Assembly (NCBI RefSeq): GCF_014640115.1
Contig: NZ_BMGI01000001.1
Span: forward strand, 766,501 to 830,500
Length of the DNA: 64,000 nucleotides
Origin: Sinisalibacter lacisalsi
Lineage (GTDB): Bacteria; Pseudomonadota; Alphaproteobacteria; Rhodobacterales; Rhodobacteraceae
Reading direction: 5' to 3'
How positions within the stretch are numbered: position 1 is the first letter of the stretch; each line of letters starts with the position of its first letter. Below the pieces are notes generated by a model that was given only the letters and a program-made list of their open reading frames with translations, was not told where the DNA came from and did no database searches. Made by a program: the position numbers and the translations under genes. This document shows, one piece after another, positions 8,983 to 20,853 of this stretch.

Positions 8983-9837
8983 TTATCCTTCGAGGTCTGC
9001 AATGGCGTCGGCCTTGGCGATCAAAGCCTTCGCCGTCACGATATGCAGATTCTCGACGATTTTGCCATCAACAACCGCCACACCCTGCCCGGCGGCCTCG
9101 GCTTCCTCGAAGGCGGCGATCTGGCGGCGGGCCAGATCGAGGTCGGCCTGCGATGGGGCGAAAACCTCGTTGGCAATGGCGATCTGGGCGGGGTGGATCA
9201 GGGTTTTTCCGTCGAAGCCGAGATCGCGCCCCTGCTCGCATTCGCGCCGCAGACCCTCATCGTCCTTGAAGGCGTTGTAGACCCCATCGACGATCGGCAC
9301 GCCATCGGCGCGGGCGGCGATCAGGCTGATCTGGAGCGCCATCATGATCTCGGCGCGGTCCGGGCCGGGGCGCGCGCCGAGTTCCTTCACCAGGTCGTTC
9401 GTGCCCATCACGATCCCGGCAAGGCGCGGGTGCGCGGCGATTTCCTTGGCGTTGAGAACGCCGGAGGCGGTTTCCATCATCGCCCAGATCGCCACGTCCG
9501 ACATCATCTCGGCCAGCGTCTCGACATCGTAGGCCGAGTTGACCTTGGGCAGCAGGATGCCGTCGATCTCGGCGTTTCGGAAGGCCTGGATATCGGCATT
9601 GCCCCAGCGGCTCTCGAAGCCGTTGATCCGCACCAGCTTGGCCCGGTTGCCGTAGCCGCCCTTGTCGAGTTCCTCGCGCAGGGTCGCGCGGGCCTGGTCC
9701 TTGGCGTCGGGCGCGACGGCGTCTTCGAGATCGAAGATGATCGCATCGGCGGCGAGGCTGCGCGCCTTGTCGAGCGCGCGCGCGTTCGAGCCCGGGATGT
9801 AGAGCACCGAGCGGTAGGGGCGCGTCGACTGGGTCAT
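8983..9837 (-). CDS. mcl2: (3S)-malyl-CoA thioesterase / HpcH-HpaI aldolase family
   Basis: The 284-residue protein belongs to the citrate lyase beta / HpcH family: RSVLYIPGSNARALDKA, IIFDLEDAVAPDAKDQAR, KLVRINGFES, ILLPKVNSAYDVE, WAMMETASGVLNAKEI and the C-terminal DGKTLIHPAQI. In Rhodobacter, Mcl2 of this length hydrolyses (3S)-malyl-CoA, while Mcl1 (about 318 residues) performs the cleavage, so the shorter length and the operon with mch favour Mcl2. The ATG at 9837 follows a GGAGAG site; an in-frame ATG at 9849 is possible but lacks one. A GTTGCGCAAC palindrome lies 24 bp upstream. Confidence 0.82.
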   Translation of the reverse strand: MTQSTRPYRSVLYIPGSNARALDKARSLAADAIIFDLEDAVAPDAKDQARATLREELDKGGYGNRAKLVRINGFESRWGNADIQAFRNAEIDGILLPKVNSAYDVETLAEMMSDVAIWAMMETASGVLNAKEIAAHPRLAGIVMGTNDLVKELGARPGPDRAEIMMALQISLIAARADGVPIVDGVYNAFKDDEGLRRECEQGRDLGFDGKTLIHPAQIAIANEVFAPSQADLDLARRQIAAFEEAEAAGQGVAVVDGKIVENLHIVTAKALIAKADAIADLEG

Positions 9838-9860
9838 GATTCTCTCCATGCGGCAATTTT

Positions 9861-9870
9861 GTTGCGCAAC
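9861..9870. promoter_or_regulatory. GTTGCGCAAC palindrome upstream of mcl2 operon
   Basis: A perfect 10-bp palindrome sits 24-33 bp upstream of the mcl2 start in an otherwise A/T-richer stretch. Its place before an ethylmalonyl-CoA-pathway operon makes it a candidate operator. The cognate protein is not in the window, and a chance palindrome cannot be excluded. Confidence 0.35.
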
Positions 9871-9990
9871 CGACCATATCCACGCAGGAATCCGCAAGCC
9901 CCAAAATGCCGCAATGCAGAAAAAACCAATCGTGAATTCGAAAGCCCAAAACAGTCGACCGGGCCAGTACTGATAGCTGAGCCCGCGGAT

Positions 9991-10527
9991 CTACTCCTCT
10001 TGGCAGTCTTCCCTTGGCTTCATTTCGGCTTCCAGAATGACCTTTGCGGTCACGCCGAAGTCGATTCCGATTTCGGTGGAAAATCGCACAGTTTGAAGTT
10101 TTCTTTCTGCTGCACAGATGCTGTCGAACGTTGAATTGAATGCATCCACAAGAATAGTTTGAACTTCTTCCGCGGACACCTGTTTTCGGCCAAAGAAATT
10201 CACGGCTTGGATGCCATACCCTGCCGGCAGTTTGTCTAGAGATAACTCTCCGGACCCTAGATACTCGGGTGTGAAAATGCTTTCGATTTTTCCGCTGGGA
10301 TCAATCTTCGCGTATCCTAAGCCTTGGGCCAGTTGGAACGCAGGGGCCTTAGAATCTGGCAATAACAATTCACGATCAATTTCTTGGTCAACTGGAATAA
10401 GTCCGTCGCCGGTGTAACGATAGCGGATTGTTTCAGTTGCCTCCTCGCTGACCGTCTCTTGACTAGCAGCAGGCGTAAACGAAGTCAGCAATACCATTGC
10501 GGAAGCTACAAATTTGGCGAGACTCAT
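9991..10527 (-). CDS. Secreted hypothetical protein, low G+C
   Basis: The 178-residue product has a signal peptide (about 1-22, ending PAASQ) and a 155-residue mature part containing GYAKIDPSGKI and LPAGYGIQAVNFFGRKQ. It ends in CQEE and has one more cysteine near residue 136. I do not recognise a domain. The base composition is clearly more A/T-rich than its neighbours and codon use is less biased, suggesting recent transfer. It stands alone, upstream-facing to the TauE gene. TonB-C-like energy transducer ends can look similar, but the match is too weak to assert. Confidence 0.65.
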   Translation of the reverse strand: MSLAKFVASAMVLLTSFTPAASQETVSEEATETIRYRYTGDGLIPVDQEIDRELLLPDSKAPAFQLAQGLGYAKIDPSGKIESIFTPEYLGSGELSLDKLPAGYGIQAVNFFGRKQVSAEEVQTILVDAFNSTFDSICAAERKLQTVRFSTEIGIDFGVTAKVILEAEMKPREDCQEE

Positions 10528-10531
10528 TTAG

Positions 10532-12475
<1,944 letters not shown>

Positions 12476-12501
12476 GGGCGACCGCGATCAGACAGAAAGA
12501 T

Positions 12502-12535
12502 GGGCGGCCTCCGAAAGGGTGGGCCGCCCTTTTTT
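12502..12535 (+). terminator. Rho-independent terminator after mdh
   Basis: An 8-bp stem, GGGCGGCC with GGCCGCCC, is followed by six Ts about 26 bp after the mdh stop codon. It separates mdh from the broken glycosyltransferase gene. Confidence 0.9.
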
Positions 12536-12608
12536 GTGTTTATGCCGCTTGGGCAGTGCTAGGGGATTGACCAGGGAGACGGGTGTTCAGCGAGTGAGGG
12601 GATTCACG

Positions 12609-13499
12609 ATGACGGACGAACTGACCGCCGAGCCTGAAAAGGGCTTCGTTTTCGCGACGACCGGTGAATCCTATACAATCCTCGCACGGCGTGCGGCCCG
12701 CTCGCTTCGGGCCGTGATGCCACGCGCGGCGATCGATCTGTTCACTGATCAGGCCGTGGATGATGTGGTTTTCGATCAGATTCACGGTCTGGCTCACAAC
12801 GGTCACCGACCGAAGATGGAAGCACTGCGCCGCTCGCGGTTTGCGCGCACCATCTACCTGGATGCCGACGTGATGGTGCTCACCGATATTTCCGAGGTCT
12901 TCGATCTTCTCGACGGGTATGATCTGGCAGCGGCGCTTGGCGGTAACCGTTCACAGCAGATGGTTCCTCCGGATGACGGCCTGCCCCGCGCTTTCCCGGT
13001 GGTGAATTCCGGCGTGATCGCGGCGCGCTCGAGCCCTCGGCTCGCCGCCTTTCTGACCGAATGAGAAGATGAAGTAGCCCGGACCAAATCGCGTCTGGAC
13101 CAACCGGCGCTGCGCCGCCGTCTTTATGAGACCGACCTTCGTTTCATCCCTTTGCCGATCGAATACAATCTGAAGAACATCAAGACGATCGATGTCTGGC
13201 TTTTGATCAACGGCGCGCCGCGCATACTGCACCAGGCGGCGCTGCACAAAGGCCCACCGGGCGATCCGATGACGCCCTATAGTCTGGACGAACTTCTATC
13301 GGTGCCGCGGGCCAAGCATGTGCGCGATCTGTTGGAGACGGATTGGAGCCTTGGCGGAACCCCGCAAGCGATTTCCACGCCGACCGATCGGTTGCGTCTT
13401 CAACTCAAGAGACAGCAGGGCGGCGCCGGCAAGGCCACGCGCAGACTCCGTCGGCTCATGGAAAGGCTGCGCGCGGGGCTGCTCCGGCGATCCCGGTAG
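12609..13499 (+). pseudogene. Glycosyltransferase-like gene broken by one in-frame TGA
   Basis: The first piece (12609-13064, 151 residues) reads KGFVFATTGESYTILARRAARSLR, then RTIYLDADVMVLTDISEVFDLL with a DxD-type motif, and FPVVNSGVIAAR. These match nucleotide-sugar transferases of the GT8-like fold. A TGA at 13062 ends it. The same frame continues without shift (EDEVARTKSRLDQPALRRRLY) to a stop at 13497-13499, giving FIPLPIEYNLKNIK and a LLINGAPRILHQ segment expected of the same fold. The full gene would be about 296 residues. A single substitution, for instance from TGG or CGA, explains it; sequencing error or a functional short protein are alternatives. RBS GAGGGG precedes the ATG. Confidence 0.75.
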
Positions 13500-13558
13500 T
13501 CCGTTGCCGGGCGACTCGTGGGGCGCGAAGCCTGCGACAGGCTGCCGCGATCCTGCTT

Positions 13559-13589
13559 TGTGATCACACGTTGGAAATATGTGATCACA
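13559..13589. promoter_or_regulatory. Twin palindromic operator upstream of sucC
   Basis: Two perfect copies of TGTGATCACA (13559-13568 and 13580-13589) lie 21 bp apart, 108-138 bp upstream of the sucC start. Spacing and distance to the start codon match the sdhC operator. It probably controls the whole suc-lpd operon. The same palindrome precedes the GntR gene at 24857. Confidence 0.8.
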
Positions 13590-13696
13590 TAGTGCAGAAA
13601 TCCGGGCCGATTGCCGCTCATAAGGCAGAAAACCGTTTCTTCGCACCCTCGTGCCGTGCAATGTGCCCGGCAATCGCAAGCAGACGGGACAGTTTC

Positions 13697-14890
13697 ATGA
13701 ATATCCATGAATACCAGGCGAAGGCGCTTCTTCGCAGCTACGGCGCACCGGTTTCCGACGGCCGGGTCGTTCTCAAGGCCGATGAGGCGAAGACCAAGGC
13801 GAGTGAGCTCGACGGGCCGCTCTGGGTGGTGAAGGCGCAAATTCACGCCGGCGGCCGCGGCAAGGGCCACTTCAAGGAGGCCGGCGCAGGCGAAAAGGGC
13901 GGTGTCCGGCTCGCGAAGTCGGTCGAGGAGGCCGCCGAGGAAGCCAAGAAGATGCTCGGCCGCACGCTGGTGACGCACCAGACCGGCCCGGCGGGCAAGC
14001 AGGTCAACCGCATCTACATCGAAGACGGCTCCGGCATCGAGCGCGAGCTTTACCTCGCCCTGCTGGTCGACCGGAAGACCAGCCGCATCTCTTTCGTCTG
14101 CTCTACCGAAGGCGGCATGGATATCGAGGAAGTGGCGGCGAAGACGCCCGAGAAGATCCTCTCGTTCAGCGTCGACCCGGCCACGGGCTACCAGGGCTTC
14201 CACGGCCGCCGCATCGCCTTCGCGCTGGGCCTTGAAGGCGCGCAGGTGAAACAGTGCGTCGCGCTCATGGGCACGCTCTACAAGGTCTTCACCGAGAAAG
14301 ACATGGAGATGCTCGAGATCAACCCGCTGATCGTGACCGATACCGGCGATCTCAAGGTGCTCGACGCCAAGTTCGGCTTCGACGGCAACGCGATCTACCG
14401 CCACCCCGACATCGCCGAACTGCGCGACACCTCGGAGGAAGATCCCAAGGAGCTGGAAGCCTCGAAATACGATCTCAACTACATCGCGCTCGATGGCGAG
14501 ATCGGCTGTATGGTGAACGGCGCGGGCCTCGCCATGGCGACGATGGACATCATCAAGCTCTATGGCGCCGAGCCCGCCAACTTCCTCGACGTGGGCGGCG
14601 GCGCCACCAAGGAGAAGGTGACCGAAGCCTTCAAGATCATCACCTCCGATCCGCAGGTGAAGGGCATCCTCGTCAACATCTTCGGCGGCATCATGCGCTG
14701 CGACGTGATCGCGGAAGGCGTGATCGCGGCGGTGAAGGAAGTCGGCCTGCAAGTGCCGTTGGTGGTGCGCCTCGAGGGCACCAACGTGGAAGAGGGCAAG
14801 GCGCTGATCAACAATTCCGGTCTCGACGTGATCGCCGCCGACAACCTGTCGGACGGCGCCGAGAAGATCGTCAAGGCGGTGAAGGGGTAA
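13697..14890 (+). CDS. sucC: Succinyl-CoA synthetase beta subunit
   Basis: SucC is the nucleotide- and succinate-binding subunit of succinyl-CoA synthetase, which makes ATP or GTP from succinyl-CoA. The 397-residue protein begins [19 protein letters not shown] and contains the ATP-grasp elements [17 protein letters not shown] and [19 protein letters not shown], plus [15 protein letters not shown], the loop that faces the alpha subunit. Length is standard. It is the first gene of the long suc operon; the usual direct sucC-sucD junction is interrupted by a hypothetical gene starting 6 bp after its stop. Confidence 0.97.
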   Translation: MNIHEYQAKALLRSYGAPVSDGRVVLKADEAKTKASELDGPLWVVKAQIHAGGRGKGHFKEAGAGEKGGVRLAKSVEEAAEEAKKMLGRTLVTHQTGPAGKQVNRIYIEDGSGIERELYLALLVDRKTSRISFVCSTEGGMDIEEVAAKTPEKILSFSVDPATGYQGFHGRRIAFALGLEGAQVKQCVALMGTLYKVFTEKDMEMLEINPLIVTDTGDLKVLDAKFGFDGNAIYRHPDIAELRDTSEEDPKELEASKYDLNYIALDGEIGCMVNGAGLAMATMDIIKLYGAEPANFLDVGGGATKEKVTEAFKIITSDPQVKGILVNIFGGIMRCDVIAEGVIAAVKEVGLQVPLVVRLEGTNVEEGKALINNSGLDVIAADNLSDGAEKIVKAVKG

Positions 14891-14895
14891 GGCTG

Positions 14896-15381
14896 GTGTC
14901 CGCGATTGCCGCAAACGATTGGCTGGAGCGCCACAACGGGCGCACAGCGCAGGATTGCGGGGTGCGACTCGCTGCGGCCAGTCATGCCGTATGGCCGTCC
15001 GATAAAAACCTCCAAGTCCTGATCGAAGACCAAATCAAGAGTGACCTTTTGGACTTCGCATTCCACGCAAGAAAACTGATGGAAAGGCGAAGCTTAAAAA
15101 GTGCCACCGTCGGCAGCGATCCACTCTGGCCTCCGTCCCAATTGGAGCCGCCAGAAAAGAACCTCTGGGCCTTGCTTGGGCTCATTGTTCATGCGGACTC
15201 AATCGACGTTTCGTGGGAACAAGCCGACCTGCAACCAAACCCCTACAAGGGTCGCAGTCCTATGTTCGCGGGATCGGTCAAGGTTCAGTCCGATAACGGT
15301 TCAGCGACGCTTCCGATCGGTTCACTCACATCGACATTTTTCGGACAGGTGCTAGCATCGTCCGATTTTCAAGAAGAATAG
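14896..15381 (+). CDS. Hypothetical protein inserted between sucC and sucD
   Basis: The 161-residue product begins with GTG at 14896, preceded by GTAAGG, and ends 13 bp before sucD. It contains DNLQ-like [38 protein letters not shown] and a C-terminal [18 protein letters not shown]. It has no signal peptide or membrane segment, and I recognise no domain. The reading frame is visibly poorer in G+C than sucC and sucD, so it looks like an insertion into a conserved operon that kept transcription intact. The frame is complete and uninterrupted, which argues that it is expressed. Confidence 0.65.
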   Translation: MSAIAANDWLERHNGRTAQDCGVRLAAASHAVWPSDKNLQVLIEDQIKSDLLDFAFHARKLMERRSLKSATVGSDPLWPPSQLEPPEKNLWALLGLIVHADSIDVSWEQADLQPNPYKGRSPMFAGSVKVQSDNGSATLPIGSLTSTFFGQVLASSDFQEE

Positions 15382-15394
15382 GGAGCCAGGCGAA

Positions 15395-16279
15395 ATGGCA
15401 ATTCTCGTTAACGAAAACACCAAGGTGATCTGCCAGGGCTTTACCGGCTCGCAGGGCACCTTCCATTCCGAACAGGCCATCGCTTACGGCACCAAGATGG
15501 TCGGCGGCGTGACCCCGGGCAAGGGCGGGCAGACGCACCTGAACCTGCCTGTGTTCAACTCCGTGCACGAGGCCAAATCCGTGACCGAGGCGAATGCGAG
15601 CGTGATCTACGTGCCGCCGCCGTTTGCCGCCGACTCGATCCTCGAAGCGATCGACGCCGAGATGGAACTGATCGTCTGCATCACCGAGGGCATCCCGGTG
15701 CTCGACATGATGAAGGTCAAGCGCGCGCTCGAAGGCTCCGCCTCGCGGCTGATCGGCCCGAACTGCCCCGGCGTGATCACCCCCGACGCCTGCAAGATCG
15801 GCATCATGCCCGGCCATATTCACAAGCGCGGGAGCGTGGGTGTCGTCAGCCGCTCGGGCACCCTTACTTATGAAGCCGTGAAACAGACCTCCGACATCGG
15901 CCTCGGCCAGTCCACCGCCGTGGGTATCGGCGGCGACCCGATCAAGGGCACCGAGCATATCGACGTGCTCGACATGTTCCTCGACGACGACGAGACCGAG
16001 AGCATCATCATGATCGGCGAGATCGGCGGCACCGCCGAGGAAGAAGCGGCCGAGTTCCTCAAGGAACAGAAGAAAAAGGGCCGCTGGAAGCCGGTTGCCG
16101 GCTTCATCGCCGGCCGCACCGCGCCTCCGGGCCGCCGCATGGGCCATGCCGGCGCGATCGTGTCGGGCGGCCAGGGCGGCGCCGAAGACAAGATCGAGGC
16201 TATGCGCTCGGCCGGCATCGTCGTGGCCGACAGCCCGGCGACGCTGGGCGAAGCCGTGCTCGAGGCGATCGGAAAATAA
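15395..16279 (+). CDS. sucD: Succinyl-CoA synthetase alpha subunit
   Basis: SucD binds CoA and carries the phosphohistidine relay of succinyl-CoA synthetase. The 294-residue protein has the CoA-binding start ([19 protein letters not shown]), [38 protein letters not shown], the [14 protein letters not shown] loop and phosphorylated His251 in [23 protein letters not shown] precedes the ATG. It is separated from sucC by the hypothetical gene at 14896. Confidence 0.97.
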   Translation: MAILVNENTKVICQGFTGSQGTFHSEQAIAYGTKMVGGVTPGKGGQTHLNLPVFNSVHEAKSVTEANASVIYVPPPFAADSILEAIDAEMELIVCITEGIPVLDMMKVKRALEGSASRLIGPNCPGVITPDACKIGIMPGHIHKRGSVGVVSRSGTLTYEAVKQTSDIGLGQSTAVGIGGDPIKGTEHIDVLDMFLDDDETESIIMIGEIGGTAEEEAAEFLKEQKKKGRWKPVAGFIAGRTAPPGRRMGHAGAIVSGGQGGAEDKIEAMRSAGIVVADSPATLGEAVLEAIGK

Positions 16280-16285
16280 ACTGCT

Positions 16286-16316
16286 TGCGCGCGCCCGATC
16301 GACCCGGGCGCGCGCA
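16286..16316. other. Intraoperonic hairpin between sucD and sucA
   Basis: A perfect 12-bp G+C-only-rich stem (TGCGCGCGCCCG with CGGGCGCGCGCA) and a 7-base loop lie in the 61-bp gap. There is no T-run. It could stabilise the upstream mRNA end or partly attenuate, setting the ratio of SucCD to the oxoglutarate dehydrogenase complex. Confidence 0.6.
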
Positions 16317-16340
16317 GTCCATTTCGTCAGGTGACACCCC

Positions 16341-19313
16341 ATGACCGACCATTCCCCAAACGACCAGTTCAAGGCGTCGAGCTTCATGCAGGGCCACAAC
16401 GCGGCCTATCTCGAACAGCTTTACGCGCAATACGCGAAAGACCCGGATGCGGTCGACGAGGCGTGGCGGGCGTTTTTCGCCGAATTGGGCGATGCCGAGG
16501 GTGACGTGACCGCCGAGGCGCAGGGGCCCTCATGGCAACGGCGCGATTGGCCGCCGACCCCGGGGGGTGACCTGGTTCACGCGCTCGACGGCCAGTGGCC
16601 CGAGGAGGCCAAGCCCGAGAAGATCGCCGCCAAGATCAAGGACAAGGCCGCCGAGGCCGGCGTGGTGATCACCGAGGACCAGGTGAAGCGCGCCGTGCTC
16701 GATTCGGTGCGCGCGCTGATGATCATCCGCGCCTACCGTATTCGCGGCCACCTTGCCGCCGATCTCGATCCTCTTGGCCTGCACGAAAAAAGCGACCACC
16801 CGGAGCTTGATCCGGCCTCCTACGGCTTCACCGAGGCCGACATGGACCGGCCGATCTACCTCGACAACGTGCTGGGCCTGCAAACCGGCTCGATGCGCCA
16901 GATCCTCGATATCGTGCGGCGCACCTATTGCGGCACTTTCGCGCTGCAGTACATGCACATTTCCGACCCCGAGCAATCGAGCTGGCTCAAGGAGCGGATC
17001 GAGGGGCTGGGCAAGGAAATCCAGTTCACCCGCCGTGGCCGTCAGGCGATCCTGAACAAGCTGGTCGAGGCGGAAGGCTTCGAGAAGTTCTGCCACGTCA
17101 AGTTCATGGGCACCAAGCGTTTCGGCCTCGACGGCGCCGAGGCGCTGGTGCCGGCGATGGAGCAGATCATCAAGCGCGGCGGCTCGCTCGGCCTGAAGGA
17201 GGTCGTCATCGGGATGCCGCACCGCGGCCGCCTTTCGGTGCTCGCCAACGTGATGTCGAAGCCCTACCGCGCGATCTTCAACGAGTTCCAGGGCGGCAGC
17301 TTCAAGCCCGAGGACGTCGATGGCTCGGGCGACGTGAAATACCACCTCGGCGCCTCGTCGGACCGTGAGTTCGACGGTAACAAGGTCCACCTCAGCCTGA
17401 CCGCCAACCCCAGCCACCTCGAGGCGGTCAACCCGGTGGTGCTGGGCAAGGTGCGCGCCAAGCAGGCGCAGCTCAACGATACCGAGCGCACCCAGGTTCT
17501 GCCGGTGCTTCTGCATGGTGACGCTGCGTTCGCCGGGCAGGGCGTTGTGGCGGAGGGCTTCGGCCTCTCGGGCCTCGTCGGCCACCGCACCGGCGGCACG
17601 ATCCACATCATTGTCAACAACCAGATCGGCTTCACCACGGCGCCGAGCTTCTCGCGCTCCTCGCCCTATCCGACCGATATCGCGCTGATGGTTGAGGCGC
17701 CGATCTTCCACGTCAACGGCGACGACCCGGAAGCCGTGGTCCATGCCGCCAAGGTGGCCACCGAGTTCCGCCAGAAGTTCCACAAGGACGTGGTCATCGA
17801 CATGTTCTGCTACCGGCGCTTCGGCCACAACGAGGGGGATGAACCGATGTTCACCAACCCCCTCATGTACAAGGCGATCAAGACCCACAAGACCACGCTC
17901 CAGCTCTACACCGAGCGCCTGATCAAGGACGGGCTGATCCCCGAGGGCGAGATCGAGGACATGAAGACCGCCTTCCAGGCCGGGCTCAACGAGGAGTTCG
18001 AGGCCTCGAAGGACTACAAGCCCAACAAGGCCGACTGGCTCGACGGGCGCTGGTCGCATCTCAACCGGCAGGGCGAGGAATACCAGCGCGGCCAGACCGC
18101 GATCCCGGAGGCAATGTTCCACGAGATCGGCACGGCGCTCACCCGGGCGCCCGATGGGTTCGAGCTGCACAAGACGGTGGGGCGGATGCTCGAGGCCAAG
18201 CGCCAGATGTTCGAGACCGGCAAGGGGTTCGACTGGGCCACCGGCGAGGCTTTGGCCATCGGTTCGCTCACGCTCGAAGGCTACCCGGTGCGCCTCTCGG
18301 GGCAGGATGCCACACGTGGCACCTTCTCACATCGCCACTCAGCGCTGATCAACCAGGCCACCGAGGAACGCTACTACCCGCTCAACCATATCCGCGAGGG
18401 GCAGGCGCGTTACGAGGTCATCGACTCGATGCTCTCGGAATACGCCGTGCTGGGCTTCGAATACGGCTACAGCCTCGCCGAACCCAACGCGCTGACGATG
18501 TGGGAGGCGCAGTTTGGCGATTTCGCCAATGGGGCGCAGATCATGTTCGACCAGTTCATCTCGTCGGGCGAAGCCAAGTGGCTGCGGATGTCGGGGCTGA
18601 CCGTGCTCCTGCCGCATGGTTACGAGGGGCAGGGGCCGGAACACTCCTCCGCCCGGCTCGAACGCTTCCTGCAGATGTGTGGCGGCGACAACTGGATCGT
18701 GGCCAACTGCACCACCCCGGCGAACTACTTCCACATCCTGCGCCGCCAGTTGCACCGCACCTATCGCAAGCCGCTCATCCTGATGACGCCGAAATCGCTC
18801 CTGCGCCACAAGCTCGCGGTTTCGGATGCCGCCGATTTCATCGAGGGGTCGTCGTTCCACCGCGTGCTCTGGGATGACGCCGATCCGCAACGTCCCACCG
18901 GGCGCTCCAATGGCAGGCTTGTTGCCGACGACAAGATCAAGCGCGTGGTGATGTGTTCCGGCAAGGTCTACTACGACCTGCTAGAAGCGCGCGACTCGCG
19001 CGAGATCGAGGATGTCTACATCATGCGTGTGGAGCAGTTCTATCCCTTCCCGGCGCTGAGCCTGGTGAAGGAGCTGGAACGCTTCTCCAACGCCGAGGTG
19101 ATCTGGTGCCAGGAAGAGCCCAAGAACCAGGGCGGCTGGACGTTCATGGAACCCAATATCGAATGGGTTCTGAGCCGTATCCGCAAGGCCAACACCCGCC
19201 CGCGCTACGTCGGGCGCCCGGCGGCGGCTTCGCCCGCGACCGGGTTGATGAGCCAGCACAAAGCACAACAAGAGGCGCTCGTGAACGACGCGCTGACGAT
19301 CGAAGGGAACTGA
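16341..19313 (+). CDS. sucA: 2-oxoglutarate dehydrogenase E1 component
   Basis: E1 decarboxylates 2-oxoglutarate with thiamine diphosphate and passes the succinyl group to the E2 lipoyl arm. The 990-residue protein has the N-terminal E2-binding segment (YLEQLYAQYAKDPDAVDEAW), the HRGRLSVLANVMSKP active-site region (about 294-308), the ThDP/Mg site GDAAFAGQG with NNQIGFTT (about 390-435) and the C-terminal transketolase-like domain including HGYEGQGPEHSSARLERFLQ split across HGYEGQGPEHSS and ARLERFLQ. Length is typical. It overlaps nothing but is followed by sucB after 3 bp, so both are translated from the same message. Confidence 0.97.
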   Translation: MTDHSPNDQFKASSFMQGHNAAYLEQLYAQYAKDPDAVDEAWRAFFAELGDAEGDVTAEAQGPSWQRRDWPPTPGGDLVHALDGQWPEEAKPEKIAAKIKDKAAEAGVVITEDQVKRAVLDSVRALMIIRAYRIRGHLAADLDPLGLHEKSDHPELDPASYGFTEADMDRPIYLDNVLGLQTGSMRQILDIVRRTYCGTFALQYMHISDPEQSSWLKERIEGLGKEIQFTRRGRQAILNKLVEAEGFEKFCHVKFMGTKRFGLDGAEALVPAMEQIIKRGGSLGLKEVVIGMPHRGRLSVLANVMSKPYRAIFNEFQGGSFKPEDVDGSGDVKYHLGASSDREFDGNKVHLSLTANPSHLEAVNPVVLGKVRAKQAQLNDTERTQVLPVLLHGDAAFAGQGVVAEGFGLSGLVGHRTGGTIHIIVNNQIGFTTAPSFSRSSPYPTDIALMVEAPIFHVNGDDPEAVVHAAKVATEFRQKFHKDVVIDMFCYRRFGHNEGDEPMFTNPLMYKAIKTHKTTLQLYTERLIKDGLIPEGEIEDMKTAFQAGLNEEFEASKDYKPNKADWLDGRWSHLNRQGEEYQRGQTAIPEAMFHEIGTALTRAPDGFELHKTVGRMLEAKRQMFETGKGFDWATGEALAIGSLTLEGYPVRLSGQDATRGTFSHRHSALINQATEERYYPLNHIREGQARYEVIDSMLSEYAVLGFEYGYSLAEPNALTMWEAQFGDFANGAQIMFDQFISSGEAKWLRMSGLTVLLPHGYEGQGPEHSSARLERFLQMCGGDNWIVANCTTPANYFHILRRQLHRTYRKPLILMTPKSLLRHKLAVSDAADFIEGSSFHRVLWDDADPQRPTGRSNGRLVADDKIKRVVMCSGKVYYDLLEARDSREIEDVYIMRVEQFYPFPALSLVKELERFSNAEVIWCQEEPKNQGGWTFMEPNIEWVLSRIRKANTRPRYVGRPAAASPATGLMSQHKAQQEALVNDALTIEGN

Positions 19314-19316
19314 CCC

Positions 19317-20849
19317 ATGAGCATTGAAGTTCGGGTGCCCACCCTGGGCGAAAGCGTGACCGAAGCCACCGTGGCGACCTGGTTCAAGAAACCGGGCGAC
19401 GCGGTCGAGGCCGACGAGATGCTCTGCGAACTGGAGACCGACAAGGTCACCGTGGAGGTGCCCGCCCCCTCGGCGGGCGTGCTCGGCGAGATCATCGCCG
19501 GCGAGGGCGAGACCGTCGGCGTGGATGCGCTGCTGGCCACGTTGACCGAGGGCAAGGGTGCCGAGGCTCCGGCAAAGGACGAGAAGCCCGCCAAGGTGGA
19601 AGTGCAGTCCGAGGTCAGGGCCGAGGTCGAAGAAGGCCCGGCGGTTGACGTGATGGTGCCCGCGCTCGGCGAAAGCGTCAGCGAAGCCTCGGTCTCGACC
19701 TGGTTCGTCAAGGTGGGCGACACGGTCGATGCCGACGAGATGCTCTGCGAACTGGAGACCGACAAGGTTTCGGTCGAGGTGCCGGCCCCGGTTGCGGGTG
19801 TGCTGAGCGAGATCCTGGCCGAGGAAGGCGCGACGGTGGAAGCCGGTGGCAAGCTCGCGGTGATCACCGAGGGCGCGTCGGGCGGGGCTGCGAAACCGGC
19901 GCCGAAGGCCGAAGCGGCGCAAGAGACCCCGGCGGCCCCCGCCGCCTCGGGCAAGGATATCGAGCACGCGCCATCGGCCAAGAAGGCGATGGCCGAGGCC
20001 GGGCTTTCGCCCGACAAGGTCGAGGGCACGGGCCGTGACGGGCGGATCATGAAGGACGACGTGAAGCGCGCGCTCGCCGCCACCTCTTCCCCGAGCGCGA
20101 AGCCTGCGCCCTCCGCCGCACCGCGTGCCGCCGTTCCCGCCGAGGATGCCGCCCGCGAGGAGCGGGTGAAGATGACGCGCCTGCGCCAGACCATCGCCCG
20201 CCGCCTCAAGGACGCGCAGAACACGGCCGCGATCCTCACCACCTACAACGAGGTGGATATGTCGGCGGTGATGGAATTGCGCAACGAATACAAGGACCTG
20301 TTCCTGAAGAAACACGGGGTGAAGCTCGGCTTCATGTCGTTCTTCGTGAAGGCCTGCGTGCATGCGCTGAAAGAGGTGCCCGACGTCAACGCCGAGATCG
20401 ACGGCGACGGCGTGGTTTACAAGAACTACGTCCACATGGGCGTGGCCGTGGGCACGCCGCAGGGCCTCGTGGTGCCGGTGGTGCGCGATGCCGACCAGAT
20501 GAGCTTCCACGCCATCGAGCAGAAGATCAACGAACTGGGCACGCGTGCGCGCGACGGCAAGCTCACCATGGCCGAGATGCAGGGCGGCTCCTTCACCATT
20601 TCCAACGGCGGGGTCTACGGCTCGCTGATGTCGAGCCCGATCCTGAACCCACCGCAATCGGGCATTCTCGGAATGCACAAGATCCAGGACCGGCCGATGG
20701 TGGTGAACGGCGAGATCGTGATCCGCCCGATGATGTACCTGGCGCTGAGCTACGATCACCGTATCGTCGATGGCAAGGGCGCGGTCACCTTCCTCGTCCG
20801 CGTGAAAGAGGCGCTGGAAGACCCGCGCCGTTTGTTGATGGATCTGTAA
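19317..20849 (+). CDS. sucB: Dihydrolipoamide succinyltransferase (E2) with two lipoyl domains
   Basis: E2 is the core of the 2-oxoglutarate dehydrogenase complex and transfers the succinyl group from lipoamide to CoA. The 510-residue protein carries two lipoyl domains in tandem with lipoyl-lysines at Lys43 and Lys150, each within an almost identical [28 protein letters not shown] motif. Alanine-proline linkers, a peripheral subunit-binding domain (about 218-250) and the acyltransferase domain follow, with catalytic His481 and Asp485 in [10 protein letters not shown]. Most bacterial SucB proteins have one lipoyl domain and about 400 residues; the two-domain form explains the extra length. Confidence 0.97.
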   Translation: MSIEVRVPTLGESVTEATVATWFKKPGDAVEADEMLCELETDKVTVEVPAPSAGVLGEIIAGEGETVGVDALLATLTEGKGAEAPAKDEKPAKVEVQSEVRAEVEEGPAVDVMVPALGESVSEASVSTWFVKVGDTVDADEMLCELETDKVSVEVPAPVAGVLSEILAEEGATVEAGGKLAVITEGASGGAAKPAPKAEAAQETPAAPAASGKDIEHAPSAKKAMAEAGLSPDKVEGTGRDGRIMKDDVKRALAATSSPSAKPAPSAAPRAAVPAEDAAREERVKMTRLRQTIARRLKDAQNTAAILTTYNEVDMSAVMELRNEYKDLFLKKHGVKLGFMSFFVKACVHALKEVPDVNAEIDGDGVVYKNYVHMGVAVGTPQGLVVPVVRDADQMSFHAIEQKINELGTRARDGKLTMAEMQGGSFTISNGGVYGSLMSSPILNPPQSGILGMHKIQDRPMVVNGEIVIRPMMYLALSYDHRIVDGKGAVTFLVRVKEALEDPRRLLMDL

Positions 20850-20853
20850 GCCG

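Noticed and set aside
13062-13064. TGA as a selenocysteine codon in the glycosyltransferase
   Set aside because: No selenocysteine-containing relative is known to me in this fold and I see no obvious hairpin of the bacterial SECIS kind immediately after it; a nonsense change is simpler.
16530-18170. Long minus-strand frame opposite sucA
   Set aside because: Shadow of sucA; the product is rich in His, Val, Leu, Gly and Arg without any motif.
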